Below the pieces are notes generated by a model. That model was not told the DNA's origin and made no database searches. It saw nothing but the letters and a program-made list of their open reading frames with translations. Shown here one piece after another: positions 1 to 8,659 of a stretch of 62,002 nucleotides of DNA. Position 1 is the first letter of the stretch. The number at the start of each line of letters is the position of its first letter. The DNA is from Planctomycetaceae bacterium (GTDB lineage: Bacteria > Planctomycetota > Phycisphaerae > Sedimentisphaerales > UBA12454), in the NCBI GenBank assembly GCA_021371795.1, contig JAJFVK010000025.1:1-62002 (forward strand). Reading direction: 5' to 3'. The position numbers and the translations under genes are program-made.

Positions 1-74
1 GAATAGCCTTGTTCTGTGACGAGTTTTGCCGCCTGTAACTTGAAATCTTTACTGTAATGTTTGTACTGTGCCAT
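1..74 (-). pseudogene. IS3-family transposase OrfA, N-terminal fragment running off the window
   Basis: The minus strand from the ATG at 72-74 reads MAQYKHYSKDFKLQAAKL followed by VTEQGYS, which is the usual start of an IS3-family OrfA (the helix-turn-helix subunit that binds the element ends). The frame is open to the window edge, so intactness cannot be judged. Immediately upstream lie a partial palindrome and a conserved end-like sequence that recur at 464-539. The family call rests on this N-terminal signature only. Confidence 0.7.
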
Positions 75-142
75 GTTGGACACTCCTTTCTGGGGGTATT
101 ATACCCTCCGTCCGAGTGTCCGTCATTCGTTTAGCACCTCAC
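71..142. repeat. IS-end-like palindromic repeat, copy 1
   Basis: Starts at the transposase start codon and contains the inverted pair GGACACTC (78-85) and GAGTGTCC (114-121), then the tail TTTAGCACCTCAC. The same arrangement recurs at 464-539 (GGACACT 472-478, AGTGTCC 513-519, tail GTCAGCACCTCAC). A shortened form is at 3311-3343 (CCAGTGTCCGCC, then TTCAGCATTTCAC). The likely origin is the upstream end of an IS3-like element. Confidence 0.55.
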
Positions 143-463
143 AGGTTTCCACTTGCGCAAAATTTCAAACACACTATATGTTGTGTGCGCAAGTTTTTAT
201 GCGGCCAAACGTGCGCAAATTTTTCGCAAAAATGCGCAAGTTGTCCCGCTTTGCGGGATCTTCGCTACGCTTCGACAAGTTTTACAAATAAAAAAAATTA
301 TTAAATCACCGTAAAACACACTGAAATGAAATAAATTAATATAAAACAACAGTAAAATCGTAAGAAATAACATAAATGGAAAATCGGTGTTTTGAAAACG
401 TGCGTTTTTTTGGGTCTGTTCATTTAACTGTGTAAACGGTCTTAACGCCTTCAATTTACGCTT

Positions 464-539
464 GCCATTTCGGACACTCCTGTAAATTCGGGCACTATAT
501 AACCTCTCGCCCAGTGTCCGTCGTCTGTCAGCACCTCAC
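464..539. repeat. IS-end-like palindromic repeat, copy 2
   Basis: Same order of parts as 71-142: a minus-strand start codon (CAT at 465-467), GGACACTCC, a spacer, AGTGTCCGTC and GCACCTCAC. No intact transposase follows on the minus strand; the frame breaks within a few codons. Between the two copies (143-463) the sequence is AT-rich with no convincing gene. Confidence 0.5.
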
Positions 540-563
540 ATGCGAATACAATAAATTAAAATG

Positions 564-601
564 CACTAAAAAAGCACAGCGGTTTTTTCTTGCCGCTGTG
601 C
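564..601 (-). terminator. Rho-independent terminator of the GH26 gene
   Basis: The minus strand shows stem GCACAGCGG (601-593), a short A-rich loop, the complementary arm CCGCTGTGC (582-574) and then TTTTTT. It lies about 30 bases past the stop of the minus-strand gene ending at 631. Confidence 0.85.
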
Positions 602-630
602 CTTGTTTGTGCTCAACATATTAATAAAAC

Positions 631-2664
631 TTAATGTGTTGTTTCCCAATAGCTGCTTTGTACATCATTGATGAATTCATTTTTCTCTGTAGAGCCGAGA
701 TTATCAAAGTCAAAAGCACTACCTATACCCCCTTCGTTATACCATACAAAAGCTTTTAACCCGGGAATTTGCATACCGCTTGCGCCAGTTGAAAACCAAT
801 TAGTCATCCAAGCAGTGCGGGCTGCGGTGGTACTCCATGCACTTTCAATACCGCCTTCCGATATTATAAGCGGTTTATAGCCATAGGTACCGGTATAATT
901 AAAGCTGCCCGTGCCTGCGCCACCTTGCCAGATATTAGTCGGAGAAGGATAGTCACCTCCGGGATAGCAACTTATACCTACCCAATCAACATAACAATCG
1001 CCCGGATAATACTTGTCCGGCGTATTCCAGCTATCGGCCGGGTAGCTTACCCCGTTGGGAGACCACTGCCAAATAAGGGAAGTGGCTCCAACCTTTTGAG
1101 CAATATTATACATACGCCACCAGGCACGCATGAAATTCAGCGGGTCACCGCCCCAGTTATTATTAGCATCCTCATCATCTGGGAAAGTCCAATTTCCATT
1201 GAACTCATTCATTGGACGCAGAAATATCGGATCGGTATTACCCGTACCGTTGCGTTTGCTGCCGGTAATCGCATCGGTAAACCAACCTTGAAGGTGCTGG
1301 TCATAACTTTCTGAGCTGCCTGTAGGCGTTATACCCCTGGCAATATCTTGCGCCGTACTGGTTTGCGGCAACCATCCGACTGTAAGATAACGATAGCCGG
1401 AATACGCACCACCACCATACTGAGCGGCACCAAGATTACTTGAATTCCAAAGAACACCAAGATTATCCTCGAACTCTGCCCCTGCAACACCAGGATTGAG
1501 CTGATGATACCACAGCAGCATAGCGAGAGTTTTTTGGGTCGAATTTTGATGGGCTACAGGATCATCGGCACCGACAGAACTTATCGAATAGGCACCGTTA
1601 AAACAGCCGCCTCCCGGAGGCAGACATTTCGCTTCATTTTCAACTTTACCAAAAATCTGAAGCTCATCCAGAAAATTCCAGACGGTATTAGTTAACATCT
1701 CATATTTCACATAGCGAGCGGTTACATAGCTGCCGGATGTTGCGAAATAGTATGCGCTATAATCATAAGTATCTGAAGGCGGAGACATCGAGGAGCCGTA
1801 TTGAGTGTATGAAGTCCCGTTGGTGCTGTAATAAACCTTCACCCATTGCGGGAAATAAATTCCCGATTTTGTCTCGGAACAACTTCTGATGTTAAAGCTA
1901 TTGACAGAGTAACTCTTGCAAAGATCAACTGTAATTGTAAGAGTTCCCGGATTGTACCAACCTACCCAGTTCGTACCCCAACTGCTTGTGCCGTTTGTGG
2001 TATCCGTCAGAAGTGAACCGCTTGAATATGTCAAGCAAGGATAAAGGTCTGGGTAAGAAGCGTTTGGCGAAATATTGTATGTGTAGAATCTACCCCAACT
2101 TACTGGCTGATTAGTTGTTGCAGCGTTTTGGAATGTAAATTCGCTTAGCATCAGCCACTTACTTGTACTATAATCCTTGCAATGTATCTTAAATTCGACA
2201 TAACGATATTTGCCTATGACTCTGAAAGCAGTCGTGTTCACTTGACAGTCGCCACCGGTAAAACCGGTTTGTGAAATCCAGTTTGTCCAGGTCGAATTAT
2301 CCGTACTTAGACGATATTCTATCTTTTCCGGGTTATACACACCGGCAGTCGGATAACTCAAATACGATACATCTATCTGAAAAAGATTTTGCAATGATCC
2401 CAGGTCAAATTTAAGATAGGCATAAGCCGGTTTTTGTGGTGAATACTGATCCGGCGCCCATTGTACCCAGTCAGTATTGGACATATCTGTTGTCGCGATA
2501 GTGCCATTAGCCAGATCATCGCCGGTATTATCCGGTCTGCCTGAATAAGCCGGAGTGGTTGAATCGATCGTGTATGTTACGCTTGAGTGACTTATCGTTT
2601 CGGCATTAACTGTGCTGCAAATAACCAGCGCAACAATAATTAATAATAAACATTTTCTCATCAT
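631..2664 (-). CDS. Secreted GH26 beta-mannanase-like enzyme with two discoidin-like domains
   Basis: This is a 677-residue secreted glycoside hydrolase. Residues 1-21 are a signal peptide. Residues about 25-180 and 190-340 are F5/8 type C (discoidin-like) carbohydrate-binding modules. Residues about 352-675 match GH26: FLRPMNEFNGNW carries the expected acid/base Glu487, WQWSPNGVSYPADSW and YYPGDCYVDWVGISCY are typical GH26 stretches, and IISEGGI carries the expected nucleophile Glu603. GH26 enzymes mostly cut beta-1,4-mannans. The exact substrate here is inferred, since the family also holds xylanases and other activities. The start has AGGACAGGAT upstream, and two ATGs stand in tandem. The gene is transcribed alone, with a strong terminator. 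No dockerin or PEP-CTERM tail is present, so it is probably released. Confidence 0.82.
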   Translation of the reverse strand: MMRKCLLLIIVALVICSTVNAETISHSSVTYTIDSTTPAYSGRPDNTGDDLANGTIATTDMSNTDWVQWAPDQYSPQKPAYAYLKFDLGSLQNLFQIDVSYLSYPTAGVYNPEKIEYRLSTDNSTWTNWISQTGFTGGDCQVNTTAFRVIGKYRYVEFKIHCKDYSTSKWLMLSEFTFQNAATTNQPVSWGRFYTYNISPNASYPDLYPCLTYSSGSLLTDTTNGTSSWGTNWVGWYNPGTLTITVDLCKSYSVNSFNIRSCSETKSGIYFPQWVKVYYSTNGTSYTQYGSSMSPPSDTYDYSAYYFATSGSYVTARYVKYEMLTNTVWNFLDELQIFGKVENEAKCLPPGGGCFNGAYSISSVGADDPVAHQNSTQKTLAMLLWYHQLNPGVAGAEFEDNLGVLWNSSNLGAAQYGGGAYSGYRYLTVGWLPQTSTAQDIARGITPTGSSESYDQHLQGWFTDAITGSKRNGTGNTDPIFLRPMNEFNGNWTFPDDEDANNNWGGDPLNFMRAWWRMYNIAQKVGATSLIWQWSPNGVSYPADSWNTPDKYYPGDCYVDWVGISCYPGGDYPSPTNIWQGGAGTGSFNYTGTYGYKPLIISEGGIESAWSTTAARTAWMTNWFSTGASGMQIPGLKAFVWYNEGGIGSAFDFDNLGSTEKNEFINDVQSSYWETTH

Positions 2665-3401
2665 TATCCTGTCCTTTCTTTTTTAACAAACTCCTGATTT
2701 TAAAACACGTGATGGTTGGTTCTACCGCAATTGCCTTTTTGCGAAATATTTAACAGTCACCTCCTTTCTTCTGCAAAAGTCGAACCATACCTTGAAAATA
2801 AAGCGGCTTTTGCCTGATGCCGCCAGTGACAAAGAATCCGTTCGTCCGCCAAAATAAATTTTAAAGTATTCAAGGTGCCAGACAGGATGCGATTTTTACG
2901 TTACCTTTAATCGCTCTATAAAAACACAGTTTCCCTACTATTGTAAATTACAATGAGTATTATAATCTTTGAAGTCTAACCGTATCGAAAGATGCCCAAC
3001 TATGGATTTATAAATTGCGTTCATTTTATCAAGGAGTTAAATGTCCCAGATACGGGATAATACCAATTGATATTATTACTCACGCGTTGTGATATTTGTA
3101 AATTCTTTGCAGGCTTCGCTTTACCCGCGGAGAATCGCACGAGTAATTTTTAGAATCCGTATAAGATGTGATTTTTACGTCGGCATTGCAAAAACAAAAA
3201 CATAAGTTGCTATATAATCGCAAATGCAGACACGCTTCGCCGGGCTATGTAAGCCCGACTGCATATGAAGAACTATATGAAATCAAACATGAGCAGGCGG
3301 CATAATTGGCAAACCCAGTGTCCGCCATCGGTTCAGCATTTCACTGAACCAATCAGCGGCTCCAGCTATCGTTAAGCCGGAGCCGCAAAGTGGAATCTAA
3401 A
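2665..3401. other. Long intergenic region, no gene seen
   Basis: No convincing coding region. It holds a direct repeat GATGYGATTTTTACGT (2886-2901 and 3165-3180) and an imperfect inverted pair (ACCTTGAAAATA near 2790, TATTCAAGGT near 2868) that could fold in the leader of the mannanase mRNA. It also holds the hairpin CGGGCT/AGCCCG near 3241 and the third, shortened IS-end-like copy at 3301-3343 with a small hairpin GGTTCAG/CTGAACC. Confidence 0.5.
3356..3386 (-). terminator. Hairpin downstream of the PEP-CTERM gene
   Basis: Stem GCGGCTCC (3356-3363) pairs with GGAGCCGC (3379-3386), 15 bases beyond the stop of the minus-strand gene at 3402. No T-tract follows, so it may act as an mRNA-end stabiliser rather than an intrinsic terminator. 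Confidence 0.5.
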
Positions 3402-4025
3402 TTATTTTTTTCTTCTGATCAAACCTAACAAGCCAACAGCTAAAAGCGACATTGTAGCAGGTTCTGGAACTTCGTTAAAAGTGAATTCACCGAGATGCAT
3501 CCACTGACCTGGAGATATAGGATTAACAAAGACTTTTACAAACCGAGCTGTACTGGCAGAAAACGAGAGTTCCTCTGCAATTGCTGCATAAGGCGTAACT
3601 CCCACTTCCCAAGTCTGAGTTGTCAAAGCGAGATTGATAGGAGCAGTGTAATCTACTCCGTTAGCGCTAAATTCTACATCCAGTGAACCTGGTTGAGGAA
3701 GACCATAAGTTGGGGCGAAAAAATATCCTATTGTAATAGAACCGAGATCGTAAACTCCACCCAAGTCAAAAAGCAGCTCGGCACCGCCACTAATGCATTC
3801 GACCCAGTCTTCACTCTCGTGGTCTACACCATCAATTATTCCATTTAAATACCCGTTTGCAAGATCATCGCCACTATCATCAGGCCTTCCTTCGTAATAA
3901 CCATAAGCTACTGGATCGGTCCAGGAATACGAGACTTGAGCAGCATCGATGGCTGCCGCATTTACCCTGGCTCCCATGACAAGAGCGATAACAAGAACTG
4001 CAACAAAAACACACAACTTCTTCAT
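3402..4025 (-). CDS. PEP-CTERM protein with one discoidin-like module
   Basis: A 207-residue exported protein. Residues 1-23 are a signal peptide. Residues about 28-180 form a single discoidin-like module of the type found in its neighbours (EGRPDDSGDDLANGYL, ESEDWVEC, LGEFTFNEVPEP). The C-terminus VPEPATMSLLAVGLLGLIRRKK is a classical PEP-CTERM tripartite signal: VPEP, hydrophobic helix, basic tail. PEP-CTERM proteins are processed by an exosortase and held at, or released from, the envelope. The likely role is surface display of a glycan-binding module. The start has a strong GGAGGT site 5 bases upstream. It is divergent from the XylR-type regulator at 4362, so the shared intergenic region may control both. 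The binding target cannot be read from sequence. Confidence 0.85.
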   Translation of the reverse strand: MKKLCVFVAVLVIALVMGARVNAAAIDAAQVSYSWTDPVAYGYYEGRPDDSGDDLANGYLNGIIDGVDHESEDWVECISGGAELLFDLGGVYDLGSITIGYFFAPTYGLPQPGSLDVEFSANGVDYTAPINLALTTQTWEVGVTPYAAIAEELSFSASTARFVKVFVNPISPGQWMHLGEFTFNEVPEPATMSLLAVGLLGLIRRKK

Positions 4026-4101
4026 AAACTACCTCCAATTCAAAAAAATCAATATCTCCAGTTATACTAAACAATAACATCAAACTCGTATGCACTCTAC
4101 T

Positions 4102-4139
4102 TGTTGTATTGTAGTGATTCAGTACCCCTCAATACAACA
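4102..4139. promoter_or_regulatory. Inverted repeat, candidate operator between divergent genes
   Basis: TGTTGTATTG (4102-4111) and CAATACAACA (4130-4139) are perfect 10-base inverted arms separated by 18 bases. They sit between the PEP-CTERM gene (start 4025) and the XylR-type regulator (start 4362). The right arm overlaps the repeat at 4132-4178. A binding role for the adjacent regulator is an inference. Confidence 0.45.
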
Positions 4140-4178
4140 CCAATACGATACTATTTACCACCATTTTAGGCAAACTTG
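4132..4178. repeat. Dispersed upstream repeat, copy 1
   Basis: Shares a 24-base identical block (4132-4155) and a 15-base identical block (4158-4172) with 24872-24920, separated by the same two-base difference. Both copies lie between divergent genes of the glycan region, which suggests a common regulatory site. Confidence 0.65.
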
Positions 4179-4290
4179 TCTTATGCATGACACTGATGGC
4201 ATTTATAGGTCCTTTTGCAACCCCCAAAAAGTTCGTGAACCTTCCCCCATCTTTATCAAGCACAGTTGTTTTATGGTTCCATTTCACATA
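4173..4290 (+). pseudogene. Degenerate fragment of a XylR-type regulator gene
   Basis: The bases from about 4183 resemble the coding stretch at 4541-4620 of the downstream regulator. CATGACACTGATGGCATT aligns with CATGATATTGATGGTATT, and CCTTTTGCAACCCCCAAAAA aligns with CCTTTCGCAAGCCCCAAAGA. Both then have TCGTGAAC. The relic reads as HDTDGI, then (after a frameshift) GPFATPKK. It looks like a decayed partial duplicate of the neighbouring gene. Confidence 0.6.
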
Positions 4291-4361
4291 AAATGAAAGA
4301 GTTCTCTTGCATCAATCTCTGTTTTATGTAAAATTATTTTAAATATAAAAGGTGTTTGATT

Positions 4362-5546
4362 ATGATTGCTAATCCAAAATATCCGACAGTAGCTGTGATG
4401 TTTGACATTTCCAGCGCATACGGCAGGGGAATTTTGCGCGGGATAGCAAAATACGCCAGATCATATGGACCTTGGGTATTTATCCGGGTTCTACCCACAT
4501 ACCTGACTTTAAAACAGGGGCATCCAAACCAAAGGCTGCTAATCCATGATATTGATGGTATTATGGGACCTTTCGCAAGCCCCAAAGAAGCTCGTGAACT
4601 GATACCACCTGGTATTCCTGCAGTCCTTTCATTTTATAACAAAATGGGCAAATCTCACTATTCGACTATTGTTGGAGATTACAAAAACCTGGGCGTAACA
4701 GCAGCAGAATATTTTTTGAGCCGTGGATTTCGCAGATTTGCCTATTGCGGCTTTGAAGATAAATTCTGGTCGCGTCTTACCGGTGATAGTTTCATCTCAG
4801 AGATATCAAAAAAAGGTTTTGAGTTTTACAGGTATAAATGTCCGAAGAGCAAAAAAACGTTATGGTCTGATGAGCGTCAGGAAATAGCAAAATGGCTCAG
4901 CAACTTGCCAAAACCTATTGCTGTAATGGCCTGTAATGATGACCGTGCTCAGCATATTCTTGAAGCTTGTAAAGTGGCAAGATTACATGTTCCTGAAGAA
5001 GTTGCAGTACTTGGATCAGATAATGATGACCTTATTTGCGACTTGTCGACGCCTTCTCTTTCAAGTATACCATATAATTATGAAAAGGCCGGCTTTGAGA
5101 TAGCAAAGCTTCTTGACGAACTCATGAAAAATAAAAATGGAGGCAAACAAAAGAACCTTATTATAAGTCCCATGGCTGTAGTAACAAGGCAATCAACAGA
5201 CATTATGGCAATCGAAGATAAAGAGATTGCTATGGCCATGAGATATATACGGCAACACGCTAAAGAAAAAATCCAGATTGATGACGTAGTTGAAACTATA
5301 TCTATTTCAAGGCGGGAACTTTACAATCGCTTTCAGCGAATACTTAATCGTAGTGTTCATGAAGAAATTATAAGAGTTCGTGTGGCAGAAATAGCAAATA
5401 TGCTGGTAGAAACAAATTTGACAATTTCGCAAATAGCGGTAGTTCTTGGGGAAAATTCCGATAAACATATAGCAAGGATATTTCGTTCATATATGGGAAT
5501 GTCTCCAATTGAGTATCGTAAAAAAATGCAAACGCCAACCATTTGA
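4362..5546 (+). CDS. XylR-type transcriptional regulator (sugar-binding domain plus AraC HTH)
   Basis: A 394-residue cytoplasmic DNA-binding regulator. Residues about 1-280 have the LacI/periplasmic-binding-protein-like fold of XylR (TVAVMFDISSAYGRGILRGI at the start, ACNDDRAQHILEACK and VLGSDNDDLICDLSTPSLSS later). Residues about 285-392 are a double-HTH AraC domain ending FRSYMGMSPIEYRKKM. Such proteins activate sugar-utilisation genes when ligand binds the N-terminal domain. The ATG at 4362 is chosen because AAAAGGTG lies about 8 bases upstream; a TTG two codons earlier is less likely. It is the only dedicated sugar regulator near the glycan operon and converges on the symporter gene, so it probably senses a breakdown product. 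The ligand is unknown. Confidence 0.85.
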   Translation: MIANPKYPTVAVMFDISSAYGRGILRGIAKYARSYGPWVFIRVLPTYLTLKQGHPNQRLLIHDIDGIMGPFASPKEARELIPPGIPAVLSFYNKMGKSHYSTIVGDYKNLGVTAAEYFLSRGFRRFAYCGFEDKFWSRLTGDSFISEISKKGFEFYRYKCPKSKKTLWSDERQEIAKWLSNLPKPIAVMACNDDRAQHILEACKVARLHVPEEVAVLGSDNDDLICDLSTPSLSSIPYNYEKAGFEIAKLLDELMKNKNGGKQKNLIISPMAVVTRQSTDIMAIEDKEIAMAMRYIRQHAKEKIQIDDVVETISISRRELYNRFQRILNRSVHEEIIRVRVAEIANMLVETNLTISQIAVVLGENSDKHIARIFRSYMGMSPIEYRKKMQTPTI

Positions 5547-5616
5547 ATGTGGGCTTTAATCAAAGACTCATGCAGCTATGCCATGCGTGCATTTCAAATA
5601 GCAGCATAGTGTCTCA

Positions 5617-7446
5617 TTATTTTTCCACAGTCAGAATCGGTGAGGCTTTTGTCATTCTGTCGATGTGCCAACCGAATGAATACTTAAACGAAATCGCAAA
5701 AACAACAGCAATAACGCCGCAGAGAATGCCGATATTCCATTTGCCCACAAACAAAAATGAAAGACAAATAACCGAAAGTATCAGCCAGGTCGCACCTAAA
5801 AATGTAACAAAAAATCCGGCAGGTATTAACATTTTCGGAGTATCTATTTTACTGCCCTGCTCAACTTCAATCGCACGACGAACCGGCCCCCATAAGCCCA
5901 GAGGATGAGCCTTACGATAAAAACTTTTCAACAGTTCCATATCCTCCGGCTTTGTAATAAGTGCTACGAACATCCAGGTACAGGTAGTAATGACCATAGA
6001 GATAACAGCCTGATACATCTGCATCTGCTGCGCAATTGATTCAGACTGCATTGATTTCTGCTGCCACCAATTAATTTTATGAAGGACAAACTCCAGAGTA
6101 AAATATACAACAGGTCCGGCTACATTTGCGGTAACCCAGGATTTGAAATTTATACGCCACCACCACCATTGTGCCCAACCGATAAGAGCTGTTGAGCCAA
6201 AAAGACCTACGAGTACAACAGCGATACCTATCAAACTGTTGGAAAAAAATACTACAAGCAATGAAATCGCTATAATCACCAGCATAAAAAATCTGCCAAG
6301 CCAGACAGCCTGTGATTCCTTAGGCTTACCCATTAAAGTACCATATACATCATTTACAAAAGTCTGTGAGCCGTAATTTAAGAAGCTTGACACTGATGAC
6401 ATAACAGAGGCAACAATAGCGGCCAAAGCAAGCCCCAAAACGCCTTTCGGCAGAAAATCTGCAAGAAGCATACCATAAGCCTGTTCGCGTAGAGCTGGAG
6501 CCGCACGATATAATTCAGGATGATTTATTATAGCACCCAATGCAGGCAATGTGAGCGAAAGTAGAATCATGAAAAGCGTAATCTCCGCCCAGACAGCCAT
6601 CTTAGCGGCTTCTCTGTTATCACGGCAGGAAATTACACGCTGACCTTCGGTACCAACATTGCCCCCGATACCTAAAGTTGAAAGTAACATCCATGCGCCT
6701 ACCACCATAGGAGTTAAAATAGCACTGCCCGTTTGAGGCAGCGGATTCATTATATTATCAGCCAATGCGCCATGAACTTTTGTAATTGCTGCGGCTAATC
6801 CTGAGGGACCGCCGAAATGAGACAAAATAATAATCAATAACGCAATGTTGGCCAAAAAAATAACAACGCCGAGGAATACGTCAACAACGAGTATTCCGGC
6901 AAATCCGGAAATCCAAACATACGCCAATATGATAGGGACTACTATTGAAATCGTAATTAATTTATTTTCAATTCCAAATATAGGTCCAACAATCATGTGA
7001 AGACCAAGCAATCCTGCTCCAATCCATGGAATCATGCCTATTAAAAGAGCATACAGAGATGAATAAACTCTAACAAATTTACCGCCGGTACCTTTGAATC
7101 TTAATGAAAAAAATTCAGGTCCGGTCGCTATTCCGATTTGTCTCCACTTAACCGCAAATAATGTCGCAATAATCAGCCAGCCAATAGTAAATCTTGACAA
7201 GTAGAACCAGCAGACCGATAGCCCCATCGCTGCGCCCATACCAACATAAAGAGGAGCAACATCGGCATTAACTGCTGCCAGCGATAATGAAATACCTGTT
7301 ACCCACCCTTTCATGCCTCGGCCGGCAAGAAAATAATCTTCTGTGGTCTTGCGATTGCGATGAAGTAATCGGCTGGCAAAAATACCAATCGTAAACGTAC
7401 ACGCCAAATATATGACAACAACAACTAAATCAAAGGTTCGATTCAT
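5617..7446 (-). CDS. Sodium:solute symporter (SSS family)
   Basis: A 609-residue inner-membrane transporter with about 13-14 hydrophobic segments. The N-terminus (DLVVVVIYLACTFTIGIFAS, then TTEDYFLAGRGMKGW) is typical of the SSS family, which imports sugars, sialic acids, amino acids or myo-inositol with Na+. It is the last gene of the long minus-strand operon, 13 bases after the epimerase gene, so it most likely brings in the sugar released by the secreted hydrolases or the epimerase substrate. The C-terminal third holds extra membrane helices after a cytoplasmic loop (about 510-560), as in the larger members. The substrate cannot be set from sequence. Confidence 0.88.
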   Translation of the reverse strand: MNRTFDLVVVVIYLACTFTIGIFASRLLHRNRKTTEDYFLAGRGMKGWVTGISLSLAAVNADVAPLYVGMGAAMGLSVCWFYLSRFTIGWLIIATLFAVKWRQIGIATGPEFFSLRFKGTGGKFVRVYSSLYALLIGMIPWIGAGLLGLHMIVGPIFGIENKLITISIVVPIILAYVWISGFAGILVVDVFLGVVIFLANIALLIIILSHFGGPSGLAAAITKVHGALADNIMNPLPQTGSAILTPMVVGAWMLLSTLGIGGNVGTEGQRVISCRDNREAAKMAVWAEITLFMILLSLTLPALGAIINHPELYRAAPALREQAYGMLLADFLPKGVLGLALAAIVASVMSSVSSFLNYGSQTFVNDVYGTLMGKPKESQAVWLGRFFMLVIIAISLLVVFFSNSLIGIAVVLVGLFGSTALIGWAQWWWWRINFKSWVTANVAGPVVYFTLEFVLHKINWWQQKSMQSESIAQQMQMYQAVISMVITTCTWMFVALITKPEDMELLKSFYRKAHPLGLWGPVRRAIEVEQGSKIDTPKMLIPAGFFVTFLGATWLILSVICLSFLFVGKWNIGILCGVIAVVFAISFKYSFGWHIDRMTKASPILTVEK

Positions 7447-7459
7447 ATTTAATATCCAT

Positions 7460-8638
7460 TTACTTTGCAGCTAATTTTTCAAGTTCCTTTGAGCAAAGGA
7501 ACAACGCTCGCGGAAGATGGAAACAGCCCTTCCATTTGCCTCCTTTAGACTGAAAGAGAACCTGCCCCTGTCTGCTAAGATAGCCGAACCATTCGCCGAA
7601 TTCCTTGTCGGCGAAATGTTCCCATGAGTACTCGTGTACTTTTTCAAACCACTGCCAATATTCTTCTTTGCCGGTACTCGAATATGCCATAACAAGTGCA
7701 ACCAGTGTTTCAAGATGAACCCACCAGAGTTTCTGGTCCCATTCGAGCTGCTGCGGCGGGTGGCCATCAATGTCGAGAAAGTAAAATATCCCGCCATATT
7801 TTTCGTCCCAGCCATACTTTAGAATGGTAAGCATTATATCGCAGCATTTGTTTATCAGAGCAGTATCATTTCTGCGTCTGCCTATATCCATCAAAAACCA
7901 CATCGCTTCTATGCCGTGGCCGGGATTGATTAGTCTGCCTTCAAAACAATCTATTCTCTTGCCATCCGGAGCAACATTTTCCAAAAGCAGGCCAGCCTGT
8001 TTGTCATAGAATAGTTCCGTTACTTCCTTAACACACATATCTAATGCTGAATTAAGCTGCTGCGGAGTCAAAAGCCATTCCATCTCCAGCGACAAATTCG
8101 CCAATATCATCGGAACCGCCATCGAAATCATCGGCCTTGTGCCGGCAACAGCTTTTGTATATTGGCCTTTTGGATTTGATTTGCGATTAAAGATATGCTG
8201 ATAAGTATTTAAGGCTATTGTTTTGGATTTTTTATCGCCGGTCGCCAAGGCATATTGGCTGAACGCCATCGCCGCAAAACAATCGCTGAAAATATTATAT
8301 GGAGCAATGAGTGGCTTTCCTGTTCTATCAAGCGAGAAATACCAGTCGCCATTTTTATCCATTCCGTTTTTTGCGAGGAAATCAACTCCGAGTTTCGCTA
8401 TGTCGAGCCATTGTTCGCTTTTCTGGAATCGGTTAAACAAAGCGGAAAACATCCAGACCTGTCGGCATTGCAGCCAGATAAATTTATCCGTATCATAAAC
8501 ATTTCCCTCCCTGTCCAGACAGGTAAAGTATCCGCCGTATTCCTTATCAAGCGAATTGTTAGTCCAAAAATCCAAAACATTGTTCAACAGGGCATTTTGA
8601 TAAAATGCCGCAAGACCTGAAAAATTCTTCCTTGTCAT
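7460..8638 (-). CDS. AGE-family sugar 2-epimerase (N-acylglucosamine 2-epimerase-like)
   Basis: A 392-residue cytoplasmic (alpha/alpha)6-barrel enzyme. The AGE/RnBP family interconverts N-acetylglucosamine and N-acetylmannosamine, while relatives act on cellobiose or mannobiose. The C-terminal stretch [15 protein letters not shown], then [16 protein letters not shown], follows the RnBP/GlcNAc 2-epimerase pattern rather than the cellobiose epimerase pattern. [15 protein letters not shown] and [13 protein letters not shown] carry the conserved active-site histidines. The start has GGAG 7 bases upstream. It lies between the alpha-galactosidase and symporter genes and is probably cotranscribed. 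This suggests intracellular processing of an amino sugar or manno-configured sugar; the precise substrate is open. Confidence 0.78.
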   Translation of the reverse strand: MTRKNFSGLAAFYQNALLNNVLDFWTNNSLDKEYGGYFTCLDREGNVYDTDKFIWLQCRQVWMFSALFNRFQKSEQWLDIAKLGVDFLAKNGMDKNGDWYFSLDRTGKPLIAPYNIFSDCFAAMAFSQYALATGDKKSKTIALNTYQHIFNRKSNPKGQYTKAVAGTRPMISMAVPMILANLSLEMEWLLTPQQLNSALDMCVKEVTELFYDKQAGLLLENVAPDGKRIDCFEGRLINPGHGIEAMWFLMDIGRRRNDTALINKCCDIMLTILKYGWDEKYGGIFYFLDIDGHPPQQLEWDQKLWWVHLETLVALVMAYSSTGKEEYWQWFEKVHEYSWEHFADKEFGEWFGYLSRQGQVLFQSKGGKWKGCFHLPRALFLCSKELEKLAAK

Positions 8639-8659
8639 CGTTTACTCCAAAGTATGCAA

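Noticed and set aside
197-454. 85-residue minus-strand frame between the IS-end copies
   Set aside because: Mostly hydrophobic, AT-driven residues and no ribosome site; best seen as decayed transposase DNA.
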